From: Bin5 sp034422415
GTDB taxonomy: Bacteria > Chloroflexota > Anaerolineae > Caldilineales > Caldilineaceae
Direction: 5' to 3'
NCBI GenBank assembly: GCA_965202955.1
Contig: OZ241871.1
Span: forward strand, 4,030,001 to 4,094,000
DNA length: 64,000 nucleotides
The number at the start of each line of letters is the position of its first letter. Position 1 is the first letter of the stretch. Of this stretch, positions 1-8,982 are shown in pieces. Under the pieces are notes generated by a model. The model saw only the letters and a program-made list of their open reading frames with translations. It searched no databases and was not told the origin of the DNA. The translations under genes were made by a program, and so were the position numbers.

Positions 1-1
1 G

Positions 2-193
2 CGGCAACGCGAACTCGAACTCGCCGAGATTACAGCTGAAAACGTTACCCACGCCGCCGAAAGCCTGCAAACCATTCGCGACTGGATTACATTTTGGTCG
101 ATCCTCCTCATAATCGTCGGCATCATCTTTGCATGCATCGCCGTTTTCACTTGGATATACGACCCGCTCGTCACAGGTCCGGCCACACCATAG
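2..193 (+). CDS. C-terminal fragment of a small membrane protein (gene starts before the window)
   Basis: The frame is open from the first bases to a TAG and encodes 63 residues. The first half is polar and glutamate-rich with a short amphipathic helix. It is followed by one clear hydrophobic segment (FWSILLIIVGIIFACIAVF) and a short proline-ending tail. This is the pattern of a single-pass protein with a cytoplasmic helical or coiled-coil part. No family is recognised, and the missing N-terminus prevents further assignment. Confidence 0.55.
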   Translation, partial: RQRELELAEITAENVTHAAESLQTIRDWITFWSILLIIVGIIFACIAVFTWIYDPLVTGPATP

Positions 194-730
194 GTTGCGA
201 ATCCCTGCCTAAAACAAGGAGGACACCCATGAAACGCACCCTTATCACCGCCGCCTGAGGCCCTCTTGCCTGCCGACACTGTCCCCGCGCTTGTCGGACT
301 AACATAACGGGTGGTACAAACATCGGGGGCAGGTCAGCCAGCAAAGGAGACAAGGGGACATAATGTTCCTTCTTGATATATCTTTGCCAGCAATTGACCT
401 TGACACGATGACTATAAACTATCTGGTTGTAGACAGAAAGCAGGGAGAATCGACAGGAGAGATCGAATCGCAATTCCAATGGGGTGTTGACCCTGGTTCT
501 GCTGTGTGTTCTGATGGGGTGAAAGAAGGGGCGTGCTGGCGAGGGAGGATTGTGATGGTTTTGGGGCGTCAGTGTTGTCGCCCCATCAATTCCAATGCTA
601 TGAATTCAGCCCGCTCGACAACTCCATAAAAGCCGGGGGCCGCTGTTCCAGCAGCGGCCCCCCAAAAAACAACCGAAAGGAATTCCTATGGTTGACTCCA
701 AGCATACCATACCCCAACCAGACATCCAAT
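194..730. other. Intergenic stretch without a convincing gene
   Basis: Apart from the abortive 9-codon reading frame at 229, nothing convincing is seen here. An open frame at 363-629 (88 codons) has no ribosome binding site, no recognisable domain and cysteine/arginine-rich composition typical of non-coding frames. The last 40 bases (688-730) carry a 19-codon frame that overlaps the next gene. Confidence 0.5.
229..258 (+). pseudogene. Abortive signal-peptide-like start with strong ribosome binding site
   Basis: A near-perfect Shine-Dalgarno (AAGGAGGA, 216-223) stands 5 bases before an ATG. The ATG opens with MKRTLITAA, which looks like the positively charged start of a secretion signal, and then meets TGA. 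No other frame continues it convincingly. The simplest reading is the remnant of a secreted small protein whose body has been lost. A very short leader peptide is possible but less likely. Confidence 0.35.
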
Positions 731-1297
731 ATGAAAAAGCCCGTTAAGGACCTGAACAGCCTGGACCTCCCGTCACAATTCAGAAGCCGAGGCGGAACGC
801 AAAGGCAGCACAAGAGCGCCGGAATGAAACTCGGCTGCAATGTAGCGTTTTGGGTCGGTTTTGCAGCTGTGGTCCTGGCTTTTGTCGTCATGTTGCTCTT
901 TCCTGCCACCGCACAGCTGCCGATAGCGAGAGGTTTTCCTACTCCTACCACTTCTCCAATTGTTCGACTTGCCGAAAGTGAAGCGCGACGAATCTGGATT
1001 GCCGATGGCTCATCAGTAAATGATGTGTCCCTTTACACGACTTTGTTGCTGAAAACTATGCAAGAATGCGAACTGTTAAACCTGTGGCAAGATCCTTACA
1101 CCGTTAGAAGTACAGCAAACTTGATAATGGCAGCAGGCGGTGAAATTGAGAAAGTCGCACCCACCGTAGATGTCCCGCGTTTTAAGATCATGTACATGAT
1201 TTCATTTGAAAAGGATAACGACAACGATTGCATCATCTGGTTAGCCGGGGCCGTGAGCTTGGCAAAAATCGAAGCAGAAAGCGGCACCTTTGACTGA
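731..1297 (+). CDS. Single-pass membrane protein of unknown function
   Basis: This gene encodes 188 residues. A basic, polar N-terminal segment (1-36) is followed by one strong transmembrane helix (about 37-58, centred on FAAVVLAFVVMLLF). A soluble outer domain of about 130 residues contains a few cysteines (QECELL, DNDCIIW). By the positive-inside rule the short N-terminus is cytoplasmic. ATG at 731 is chosen because the frame upstream to 533 has no coding character. A 19-codon frame with a good ribosome site (688-747) overlaps this start and could couple translation or reveal a frameshifted true N-terminus. No family is recognised. A hairpin begins directly after the stop. Confidence 0.5.
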   Translation: MKKPVKDLNSLDLPSQFRSRGGTQRQHKSAGMKLGCNVAFWVGFAAVVLAFVVMLLFPATAQLPIARGFPTPTTSPIVRLAESEARRIWIADGSSVNDVSLYTTLLLKTMQECELLNLWQDPYTVRSTANLIMAAGGEIEKVAPTVDVPRFKIMYMISFEKDNDNDCIIWLAGAVSLAKIEAESGTFD

Positions 1298-1326
1298 AAA
1301 AGGACGTGCCATTTGGCACCTCCTTT
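1298..1326 (+). terminator. Hairpin directly after the stop codon
   Basis: The arms AAAGGA-C-GTGCC and GGCAC-C-TCCTTT pair around a short AT-rich loop, with one C/C mismatch, immediately 3' of the stop at 1297. The A-rich left side and TTT right side fit an intrinsic terminator, although the U tract is short. Confidence 0.5.
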
Positions 1327-1332
1327 CTGGAT

Positions 1333-1372
1333 AACAAAAGCCCGCCAGCGCTTGAGCTTGCACTGGCGGGCT
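1333..1372 (-). terminator. Intrinsic terminator for leftward transcription
   Basis: A perfect 10-bp inverted repeat (AGCCCGCCAG / CTGGCGGGCT) with a 14-base loop. Read on the minus strand, the stem is followed by TTTTGTT. It can therefore end the minus-strand unit that contains the gene at 1401-1604, and it lends some support to that gene being transcribed. Confidence 0.6.
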
Positions 1373-1400
1373 GCTCGACCTGAATCGTTGTTGAGCTGTG

Positions 1401-1604
1401 TCAGGCCGGAATCAACTCACTCTGTTCGAGTGCAGGCAGTCTGCTCTCAATGCCTCCAAGACGACTGTCGATGATGTTGAGCCTTTGAGTTGTTATCTCT
1501 CGGGCGTAAGTAGCTGATTTGCGATGTTGTACCGTCTTGATCTGTTCTTTGCGAAAGTCCTCTCGGAATTCCTGCATCTTTGAGCTTGGCCCCAAAATGT
1601 GCAT
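1401..1604 (-). CDS. Small charged helical protein, hypothetical
   Basis: The product has 67 residues, almost entirely predicted helix: a basic first half (QEFREDFRKEQIKTVQHRK) and then a heptad-like leucine/isoleucine pattern (LNIIDSRLGGIESRLPALE), suggesting a short coiled coil. It is divergent from the gene at 1658. A leftward terminator follows 30 bases after its stop. No Shine-Dalgarno is obvious, so the start is uncertain. No family is recognised. Confidence 0.35.
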   Translation of the reverse strand: MHILGPSSKMQEFREDFRKEQIKTVQHRKSATYAREITTQRLNIIDSRLGGIESRLPALEQSELIPA

Positions 1605-1657
1605 AGGTATATGATCCCCATTGTTATTCTGTTGCCAGTATGAGGTAATAACGAACC

Positions 1658-1927
1658 ATGAGCAACGGTTCTGATGTACGACTCAATGATTTGGCGGAGA
1701 AACTAAAGGCTATGCTTAATGAGGCACCGCGTCGAGGGAAAGGACCTATGTTTCACCTGTTCGGCATCATGTATGCCACGGAACTGAGAGGTATAGCCAA
1801 GTCTGACCTTGATTATATTGCTCACCGTGCGGGTAGCCCCGGCTATACGATGGGCACAGAAATCCTCAAGGGGATTAAACTGGCGCAATATGTAGATGTG
1901 AAAGCAGAATTTAGACGCCTAAAATAG
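1658..1927 (+). CDS. Small hypothetical protein, possibly helical DNA- or RNA-binding
   Basis: The product has 89 residues and is rich in helix-forming and basic residues, with no signal or membrane segment. The middle reads LRGIAKSDLDYIAHRAG and then a glycine turn, followed by a helix ending in basic residues (KAEFRRLK). This resembles a helix-turn-helix layout but is not a match to a family I can name. ATG at 1658 follows a weak GAGG. Codon use is compatible with coding. Confidence 0.45.
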   Translation: MSNGSDVRLNDLAEKLKAMLNEAPRRGKGPMFHLFGIMYATELRGIAKSDLDYIAHRAGSPGYTMGTEILKGIKLAQYVDVKAEFRRLK

Positions 1928-1954
1928 TTTGGAGAGTTGGAGTAAGGTCATTGT

Positions 1955-2220
1955 TCAGCAAGCAGAATAACGGACTTCAACGCTCTCCCAGACACCGAGT
2001 CCCAATCTACTCATTGCCTTACGGTATACATCCCAGATTGCTCGACCTCGTTCGACATCGATCCCATCTCGCGCGCACGCCTTATCAGGGCCGAGACACA
2101 TTCCGTACGGGTACCCCGCCAAACGCACACAGCGGGGTCCGCGCGGAAGATTTCGCCAACTACAGACGAAAACGACTACATCACAAAAAGAGGCACAATG
2201 GCAGAAGAATCCCAGAACAT
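1955..2220 (-). pseudogene. vapC: Decayed PIN-domain toxin VapC
   Basis: Directly after vapB, and overlapping its end, an ATG at 2220 opens with MFWDSSAIVPLFV, the signature first strand of VapC PIN nucleases including the first catalytic Asp. It then stops at TAG (2178-2176). A second frame continues the family pattern (GEIFRADP, then RTECVSALIRRARE with the catalytic Glu). A third frame carries ERGRAIWDVYRKAM before a stop at 1957. At least two frame changes and an early stop are needed, and the C-terminal half with the last acidic residues is missing. It is judged inactive. Confidence 0.7.
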
Positions 2221-2531
2221 CGTCGTCCTACTTCTCTCTCCTTCAGGAGAATCTTCCCCACCAGCCCCTCCGGGTCCTTCATTCTTGGTTTCTCCCAGAA
2301 ATCTTCAGGCAGCTTACCAGTCCCGCGCTTGATGATCCCCCGTCGCTCGAGCTCTTCGAGTCGCCTCTCTTCGGAATCAGCCTGAACGACAGATGAAACG
2401 GTATCATCGACAGGCACCAGGCGGGCGATCGGCCGCCCCCGATCCGTGATCAGCACCTCCTCGCCGGCTTTCACATCCCGCAAATAAGCGCTTAGCGAAC
2501 GCTTCAGCTCAGTCATGCTTGTCTTCAGCAT
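2181..2531 (-). CDS. vapB: VapB/Phd-type antitoxin
   Basis: The product has 116 residues. The N-terminus is a prevent-host-death type DNA-binding domain (MTELKRSLSAYLRDVKAGE, then LITDRGRPIARLVP, residues 6-40). It is followed by the toxin-wrapping tail seen in partners of PIN toxins (LEELERRGII, GKLPEDFW). ATG at 2531 is preferred because AAGGA lies 7-8 bases upstream. The usual C-terminus ends about residue 100. Here it runs 15 residues further into hydrophobic residues that overlap the vapC start, which suggests a lost stop codon. Its toxin is broken, so it is probably an orphan antitoxin that can still autoregulate. Confidence 0.75.
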   Translation of the reverse strand: MLKTSMTELKRSLSAYLRDVKAGEEVLITDRGRPIARLVPVDDTVSSVVQADSEERRLEELERRGIIKRGTGKLPEDFWEKPRMKDPEGLVGKILLKEREVGRRCSGILLPLCLFL

Positions 2532-2649
2532 TCGTCGGTCCTTCCCTTTCCGCCACGGGGGAGAAACCAGGCAATTCACACGCCCCGTTCAATCGCCGCC
2601 CTCCCCCACTAACCACTATCCAATGTCCGCTAGCTACTATCCGCCGAAG

Positions 2650-3906
2650 TTACGTTCTATACTCCGCGTTGATCGAAACATAGTCGTAGCTCAGGTCACA
2701 CGTCCAGACCGTGGCCTTACCGGCGCCCAGACCCAGCGGCACCCGCACCCTGATCTCGCTCTCCGCGAAGATGGCCGACGCGTCCTCCTCTGCGTACCGG
2801 GTCGGCGTTCCCGCGTCCACCAGCTGCAGCTCCGCGTGCCCGTCCTGCGGCTGCCCCGCCGCAATGAACAGATGCGCCCGCGTAGGATCAACCGTCGCGC
2901 CCGAATACCCGACCGCGCACAGAATGCGCCCCCAGTTGGCGTCATGCCCGAAAAACGCGGTCTTCACCAGTGGGCTCCTCGCAATCGAGTTTGCAACCTG
3001 GTGCGCCTCGCCGTCGCTCACCGCGCCCTCAACCTGGATCGTCACGAACTTCGTCACGCCCTCGCCGTTGCGTACGATCAGCTTCGCCAGCTCCATCGAC
3101 GCTGCGGTCAGCGCCCCCACAAACGCATCGTACGCCGCGCCTTCCTCGGTTATCTCGGCATTCCCAGCCGCGCCGTTGGCCAGCACCAGCACCGTGTCAT
3201 TGGTGCTCGTGTCGCCGTCCACGCTGATGCGGTTGAAGCTTTGGCTAACTGCTGCCGCAAGCGCCTTCTGCAGCAGCGGCTGAGCGATTTTGGCGTCAGT
3301 CACCAGCGTCGCCAGCATGGTCGCCATGTTCGGATGGATCATCCCCGCGCCCTTGCCGATGCCGGTAATCGTGACCGTCTGGCCCCCGATCTCCGCCTGG
3401 CTCGACGCCCACTTTGGGAAAACGTCGGTCGTCATGATCGCCGCCGCCGCGTCCTCCCAACCGTCCGGCCGCAGCTCTCCCGCCACCTGCGGAATCCCGG
3501 CCTCGATCACGCCAATCGGCAGCTGAACGCCGATCACGCCCGTGCTCATCACGAACGCGGTGTTATCGGTGCTGCCCAGGCTCTTCTCCGCTGCCTCAGC
3601 CATCCGCCGCGCGTTGGCATTACCCTCCGCGCTCGTGCAGGCGTTGGCGTTGCCGCTGTTGATCACAACCGCGTGCGTTCCCTCAGGGTTCATCCGCAAC
3701 AACTCTTTGTCATACAGCACCGGCGCCGCCGGGAACGCATTCTGCGTAAACACCGCCGCCGCCCGGCATGCCGTCGGGCTCGCAATCAACGCGAGGTCCG
3801 GCGCCCCCGTCGGCTTGACGCCGCAGTGGATCCCCGCTGCATCAAAACCGGTTACAGGTATGGGCGCTGTAGAAGGTCCGGAAAATGTATGTTCATGCTC
3901 TGACAT
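2650..3906 (-). CDS. argJ: Bifunctional ornithine acetyltransferase/N-acetylglutamate synthase ArgJ
   Basis: This enzyme moves the acetyl group from N-acetylornithine to glutamate (and can use acetyl-CoA), closing the acetyl cycle of arginine synthesis in the cytoplasm. The autocleavage site GMIHPNMAT (ending at residue 196) is intact; Thr196 becomes the N-terminal nucleophile of the beta chain. The conserved NSGNANAC and ending FNRISVDGDTSTNDT are also present. The length of 418 residues is normal. ATG at 3906 is chosen because GGAG sits 6 bases upstream; an ATG 12 bases earlier has no ribosome site. It lies 102 bases downstream of argG on the same strand and is probably co-transcribed with it. 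Confidence 0.95.
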   Translation of the reverse strand: MSEHEHTFSGPSTAPIPVTGFDAAGIHCGVKPTGAPDLALIASPTACRAAAVFTQNAFPAAPVLYDKELLRMNPEGTHAVVINSGNANACTSAEGNANARRMAEAAEKSLGSTDNTAFVMSTGVIGVQLPIGVIEAGIPQVAGELRPDGWEDAAAAIMTTDVFPKWASSQAEIGGQTVTITGIGKGAGMIHPNMATMLATLVTDAKIAQPLLQKALAAAVSQSFNRISVDGDTSTNDTVLVLANGAAGNAEITEEGAAYDAFVGALTAASMELAKLIVRNGEGVTKFVTIQVEGAVSDGEAHQVANSIARSPLVKTAFFGHDANWGRILCAVGYSGATVDPTRAHLFIAAGQPQDGHAELQLVDAGTPTRYAEEDASAIFAESEIRVRVPLGLGAGKATVWTCDLSYDYVSINAEYRT

Positions 3907-4008
3907 CGTAATCTCCATATCGTTTGGACGTACTGGGCGCTAACTGTTCTGTTGATCGTCTACTCCGTCACCGCGTCGACTACAGGGTCTATCCTGCACC
4001 ATCCACTG

Positions 4009-5292
<1,284 letters not shown>

Positions 5293-5449
5293 ACGTGCTC
5301 CTTGCTTGTGAAAGTAGCTGCCGCAAATGCCCCCATACGACGCCTCTTGCAGCCGCGTTTGCCTTGGAACCAAATCTTTTCTTAACGGCGTGAAATTGTA
5401 GATTCGGCGTTTCCTTAAGCCTGCCGCGCCTGGTATTCAGCCAAGAAAC

Positions 5450-5481
5450 AAAAATGCCACCCCGGACCAACCGAAGCGGCA
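5450..5481 (-). terminator. Second intrinsic terminator in the argG leader
   Basis: On the minus strand an 11-bp stem (with G-U pairs; TGCCGCTTCGG against CCGGGGTGGCA) closes a 5-base loop and is followed by TTTTTG. It lies 160 bases before the argG start codon. No minus-strand gene ends nearby, so it acts either as an attenuator for argG or as the end of a separate small RNA. Confidence 0.65.
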
Positions 5482-5504
5482 TACAGGAAACGAGCGAAGA
5501 GTGC

Positions 5505-5548
5505 AAAAAAAGCCTGGCAGCTCCCATCCGGAAACGCTGCAGTCAGAC
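5505..5548 (-). terminator. First intrinsic terminator in the argG leader
   Basis: On the minus strand GTCTG-act-GCAGC pairs with GCTGC-CAGGC around a 14-base loop, with a 3-base bulge. Seven uninterrupted T residues follow. It stands about 100 bases after the predicted transcription start and 25 bases before a second terminator. Confidence 0.6.
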
Positions 5549-5645
5549 CATGCGCCCGCTTCCCGCGGGCCTCCTCCTGGCAACTGTACTACCCAACACT
5601 TTAGCCCCCACGACCCATTTCCCTAAAGCAGTATTTACCTAGCCG
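5505..5645 (-). ncRNA. Candidate structured leader RNA or small RNA upstream of argG
   Basis: Between a consensus-like promoter (5652-5680) and a U-tract terminator (5505-5548) there are about 140 transcribed bases without a credible reading frame. Two further local stems are visible on the minus strand: CTTTAG...CTAAAG, and GCCCGC-GGGAA-GCGGGC. Sequence hallmarks of T-box leaders, SRP RNA, and TPP or cobalamin riboswitches were looked for and not found. It could be an arginine-responsive attenuator or an independent small RNA. Confidence 0.35.
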
Positions 5646-5651
5646 TCTGCA

Positions 5652-5680
5652 AGCCTAACTCTACTCGCTCCAAATGTCAA
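5652..5680 (-). promoter_or_regulatory. Sigma-70-type promoter for the argG leader
   Basis: Minus strand: a perfect -35 box TTGACA (5680-5675), a 17-base spacer, then TAGGCT (5657-5652) as -10. The predicted transcript starts near 5645, about 350 bases upstream of argG. Confidence 0.6.
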
Positions 5681-5992
5681 GAAGCGGGCCTTCGCGCTAT
5701 TCAACCGCTGTCCTGACAGCTGCAGCCCGCGAAAGCGCAGGCGCTCGTTCCACTTCGACCCACAGCGCCTCGAGCCCGCGCTGGGTGACCGCTGGAGAAT
5801 TTATGCCAGCCCCCGTTTCGTCCTACCTGCCAGTGAACTTGGAGTGCAACAGGGTAGTTCGCTGTCCTGACTTCCCCTTTCTTCACACCGCCATCTGATG
5901 TATGATACCGGCATGTAGTAAGCCGGCGCCTTCGATGCCTGAGGATGCCAGCCCAACCAACCGCCCAAAAGATCGAGAGGGGCATCGATGTC

Positions 5993-6886
5993 ATGTCGAC
6001 AAAACATGGAAACGCCCTGAACGCTCCCTATATCTTCGCCCACGACCTGGGCAAACAGTTGGACATGAGCGCGCAGGAGTTCCCCGCCGCCAACGCCGAT
6101 GCCCTGCCGGTCGTCAACCTGACCCAGGAGCAGAAGTACATCTTCGACATGCGCGGCTGGCTGTTAGTCCCCGGCGTTCTCTCGGAAGACGATCAGGAAG
6201 AGATGCGCGACTTCTGTCTGCGTCTCCACAATGAACCCGACTCGATCCCCGAACATGAGCGCTCACCGCTCGGCGGCCCCATGCAGAGGCTCGCCGATCA
6301 CCCAGTCGTAGTCGGCTTCATGCACGAATTCGTCGCCTTCCCGCCGCTCTCGCGTCATGACTGCTACGGCTTCCGCATGGAGTCGTGCAGCCTCTTCTAT
6401 CGCCGGGCCGGCGACGGCCAGTTCGCGCCCCACAACGGCAGCGGCTACTTCCGCCTCCCCGGCGACACACACTTCTACCACTGTATCCCGGGAAAGGCGC
6501 ACGCCGGACTGACCCGCGTCGTCTGGGAGCTTAATCCCGTCTGCGAGGGCGACGGCACACTGCTCGTCAGCGGCAGCCACAAGGCCGCCTACGCCGCGCC
6601 CGACGCAATCCATGACCAGAACTCGCCAATTTGGGAGGGCTACACCTGCCCGGCCGGCTCTGTTCTCTTCTTTACCGAGTCGCTGACCCACAGTGCCCGC
6701 CCGTGGACCAGCCGCGAGCATGATCGCGTCGCCATTTTCAGCTGCTACAACACCGTCGACAGCAAATGGCACGACTGGGACCCCGACCCCAGGCTCGTTG
6801 AAACCATGCCGCCGTTGCGCAGGACCCTGTTCCGCCCCGTTCGCGCCGCTCGCAACCTGGCGGACGGGTCGCACTACGGCGCCTGA
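5993..6886 (+). CDS. Phytanoyl-CoA dioxygenase (PhyH)-like protein
   Basis: The product has 297 residues with the PhyH-like double-stranded beta-helix fold of Fe(II)/2-oxoglutarate oxygenases. The opening segment FDMRGWLLVPGVLSEDD (about 51-67) is typical, and the distal metal His is in SGSHK (His196). At the expected HxD site the protein reads PHNGS (His147), so the usual Asp two residues on is missing. Iron binding may therefore use another residue or be lost. ATG at 5993 follows AGAGGGG; an upstream in-frame ATG at 5945 has no clear ribosome site. The substrate is unknown. The following bicupin gene (153 bases on) suggests a shared small-molecule pathway. The 300 bases upstream hold no gene. 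Confidence 0.8.
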   Translation: MSTKHGNALNAPYIFAHDLGKQLDMSAQEFPAANADALPVVNLTQEQKYIFDMRGWLLVPGVLSEDDQEEMRDFCLRLHNEPDSIPEHERSPLGGPMQRLADHPVVVGFMHEFVAFPPLSRHDCYGFRMESCSLFYRRAGDGQFAPHNGSGYFRLPGDTHFYHCIPGKAHAGLTRVVWELNPVCEGDGTLLVSGSHKAAYAAPDAIHDQNSPIWEGYTCPAGSVLFFTESLTHSARPWTSREHDRVAIFSCYNTVDSKWHDWDPDPRLVETMPPLRRTLFRPVRAARNLADGSHYGA

Positions 6887-7039
6887 GCGCCGCGCTCGTT
6901 CAAAGCAGCCTTTCCGAGGACCACAGGACCCTCGCAAGGCGATTCTGCCCAACAGCTGGGCGCCGTTGCTTCGTTCAATCCGAGCGGTCCGGCGGGTTTT
7001 GCCCAATTCAGCGGAATCCAATCAGCAGGAGATGAACCA

Positions 7040-7771
7040 ATGGCAACCCTACTCTCGGCAAAACAGGCAGCCGCCTTCCAGATGGGCAAGGGCGATTCCC
7101 GCAACCTCGTCGGCCCGTCCACCGGCGCGCAGGACATTACCCTCAACTATTCTGTCTTCCAGCCCGGCGAAGAGTTTCCGCAGCATTTCCATGACGGCTC
7201 GGCCGACATATTCATCGTGCTTGAAGGTGGCGTTTCAGTGCGTCAGGGCGACGTCTACACGCCGATCCACAAAGGCCAGTTTGCCTACGTGCCCTCGCCC
7301 GAAGTGCATGGCACAGTCAACACCTCCGATGCGCAGGCCACTCTGATCAGTTTCCAGGCGCCACCGGACCAGGCCCTCTACCGGGGTGAACGCGACCCTT
7401 CGCATACAGGTGAAACACCGCGCCCGCCCGAAAACCACCGGACGAAGGTGCGAATTGACTGTCTCGATTCGGGTAACTTGAGCCCTGAGGGAAAAACGAA
7501 GGCGTGGGCGCCGGCATCGCCCGCCACAGGTACCGCGGAGATGAAACTGGACTACTTTGAACTGGGCGAGGGAGGGCAGGTCGAATCGCCGGCGTCACCG
7601 GACAAGGAGTCCGTCTGGTTCGTCTGGAGCGGCGAAGTCTCGATTTCTGCCGGGGGCGATTCCTTGCAGGCCGCCACACACGAGGGTGCCTTCATTCCCC
7701 CCGGTGAAGCGCAGACCGTCCGCAATCTTTCTGGTACAACCGCGCGACTGATCCGCTGTCAGGCTGTATAA
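7040..7771 (+). CDS. Bicupin-domain protein
   Basis: The product has 243 residues with two cupin barrels. The first (about 35-115) has the metal pattern PQHFHDG...FIVLEGG...PEVHG, with three histidines and one glutamate-like position. The second (about 165-240) keeps the fold signature (WFVWSGEVSISAG, FIPPGEAQTVRN) but lacks the histidines, so it probably binds no metal. A good AGGAG precedes the ATG. It probably acts as a small-molecule isomerase, dioxygenase or sensor in the cytoplasm. The substrate cannot be inferred. It is co-directional with the PhyH-like gene upstream. Confidence 0.8.
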   Translation: MATLLSAKQAAAFQMGKGDSRNLVGPSTGAQDITLNYSVFQPGEEFPQHFHDGSADIFIVLEGGVSVRQGDVYTPIHKGQFAYVPSPEVHGTVNTSDAQATLISFQAPPDQALYRGERDPSHTGETPRPPENHRTKVRIDCLDSGNLSPEGKTKAWAPASPATGTAEMKLDYFELGEGGQVESPASPDKESVWFVWSGEVSISAGGDSLQAATHEGAFIPPGEAQTVRNLSGTTARLIRCQAV

Positions 7772-7828
7772 TTTGGTAACCCGCTTGCCACTTCGGATTG
7801 TGGTCGGGACCGTAGCGCCACGCTCAAT

Positions 7829-8935
7829 TCAGATCGCCGCGGCCGTCGAAACCGATGCCGTGCGCACCTCTTCCGCGCTCACTTCCCTGCCCAGCTCGTT
7901 GGACAGGTAGATCCCCTCCGAAATAAGCATGCAGTTCAACGCGACCTCGGCCGTCGGCAGCAGTTCGACTCGGCCCTCCACTGCCGCGATCCAGTGCTGC
8001 TGCTCGCCGTCATATTCGTTCCCCTGGCCGCGCACACTGTGCAGCCGGAAGTTGAAATTGTCGAGGTTCACGGTGGAGTTGAGGTCCAGGTCGCCAATAC
8101 TGTGGAAGTAGCCGAACGGCTCCAAACGTACACCGCCCTCGCTGCCGACGACAGACGCTCCTTCAAACGCGTCCATCTGAATGGCCCACGCCTCGATAAT
8201 GTCCAACGTCATGTTGTCTGCCAGCCGCACAAAGCCCAACCCCAGCTCCTCCACGTTGTAGCCGCTTTCGGCCCGCCGCGCCGGGTCCATCGGCATCTCC
8301 TGATACGTCTTGCCCGAAACGCGCAGCACGTCCGGGTTGCCTAGCAGATATAGCACGACCGAAATGTGATAGACGCCCATGTCATACAGCGCGCCGCCGC
8401 TCGCCGTCTCCTTCTGCACGAAGAACGGCGTGCCGTAGCCGTCGACAAAGGGCCGCCCCCGCCGCCTGTACCCCGTCGAGCGCCCGTGATAAAGCCTCCC
8501 AAGGTGGCCGCCGTCAATCAGGGTCTTTGCGGCCTTTGTTTCGTTGAAGAAATACTCGCGGTTCTGGATGCAGAGCATCAGCCCGCACTCTTTGGCCGTC
8601 GTCAACATTCGCTCGGCATCGACGTACGCGCCGGCCATCGGCTTTTCGCAGAAAACATGCTTGCCCGCTTCCAACGCGGCCACTGTAACCGGCATGTGAA
8701 AGTTGTTGTGCAGGCAGACGTCCACCGCCACAATGTCATCGCGCGCCAGCAGCTGGCGAAAATCGGTGTAGACACTGGCGATTCCATTCTCCCCCGCAAC
8801 CCGCCGTGCCTCTGCTTCGTTTATGTCGGCAACCGCCGCGATCTCCACATGTGGCATCCCGGAATAAACCCGGACATGCTTCTTGCCGATCTGGCCGACG
8901 CCGATGATTCCAATCCGAGTCTTTTCCTCTGTCAT
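7829..8935 (-). CDS. Gfo/Idh/MocA family NAD(P)-dependent oxidoreductase
   Basis: The product has 368 residues. The Rossmann start GIIGVGQIGKKHVRVY (residues 8-23) binds the dinucleotide, and the catalytic-lysine motif CEKPMAGAY (near residue 95) is intact. The C-terminal alpha/beta domain binds the sugar or polyol substrate. Members oxidise or reduce sugars, inositols or related cyclic alcohols. It is the last gene of a minus-strand unit after an amino-acid type ABC binding protein and permease (47 bases from the permease), so the imported compound may be its substrate. Confidence 0.88.
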   Translation of the reverse strand: MTEEKTRIGIIGVGQIGKKHVRVYSGMPHVEIAAVADINEAEARRVAGENGIASVYTDFRQLLARDDIVAVDVCLHNNFHMPVTVAALEAGKHVFCEKPMAGAYVDAERMLTTAKECGLMLCIQNREYFFNETKAAKTLIDGGHLGRLYHGRSTGYRRRGRPFVDGYGTPFFVQKETASGGALYDMGVYHISVVLYLLGNPDVLRVSGKTYQEMPMDPARRAESGYNVEELGLGFVRLADNMTLDIIEAWAIQMDAFEGASVVGSEGGVRLEPFGYFHSIGDLDLNSTVNLDNFNFRLHSVRGQGNEYDGEQQHWIAAVEGRVELLPTAEVALNCMLISEGIYLSNELGREVSAEEVRTASVSTAAAI

Positions 8936-8982
8936 CTCAGGTTCTCTTCGTGTGAATTCTTCTTCCGATGCCTCTTACCGTG

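Noticed and set aside
363..629. 88-codon open frame as a gene
   Set aside because: No ribosome site, no domain, unusual cysteine and arginine content; probably chance.
2515..3903. Long plus-strand open frame opposite argJ (462 codons)
   Set aside because: It is arginine/proline-rich with no domain, and the opposite strand encodes a textbook ArgJ. It is a G+C-driven shadow frame.
5450..5548. T-box riboswitch in the argG leader
   Set aside because: A GGTGGCA string caught the eye, but it forms the 3' arm of a terminator. The T-box consensus AGGGTGGNACCGCG is absent.
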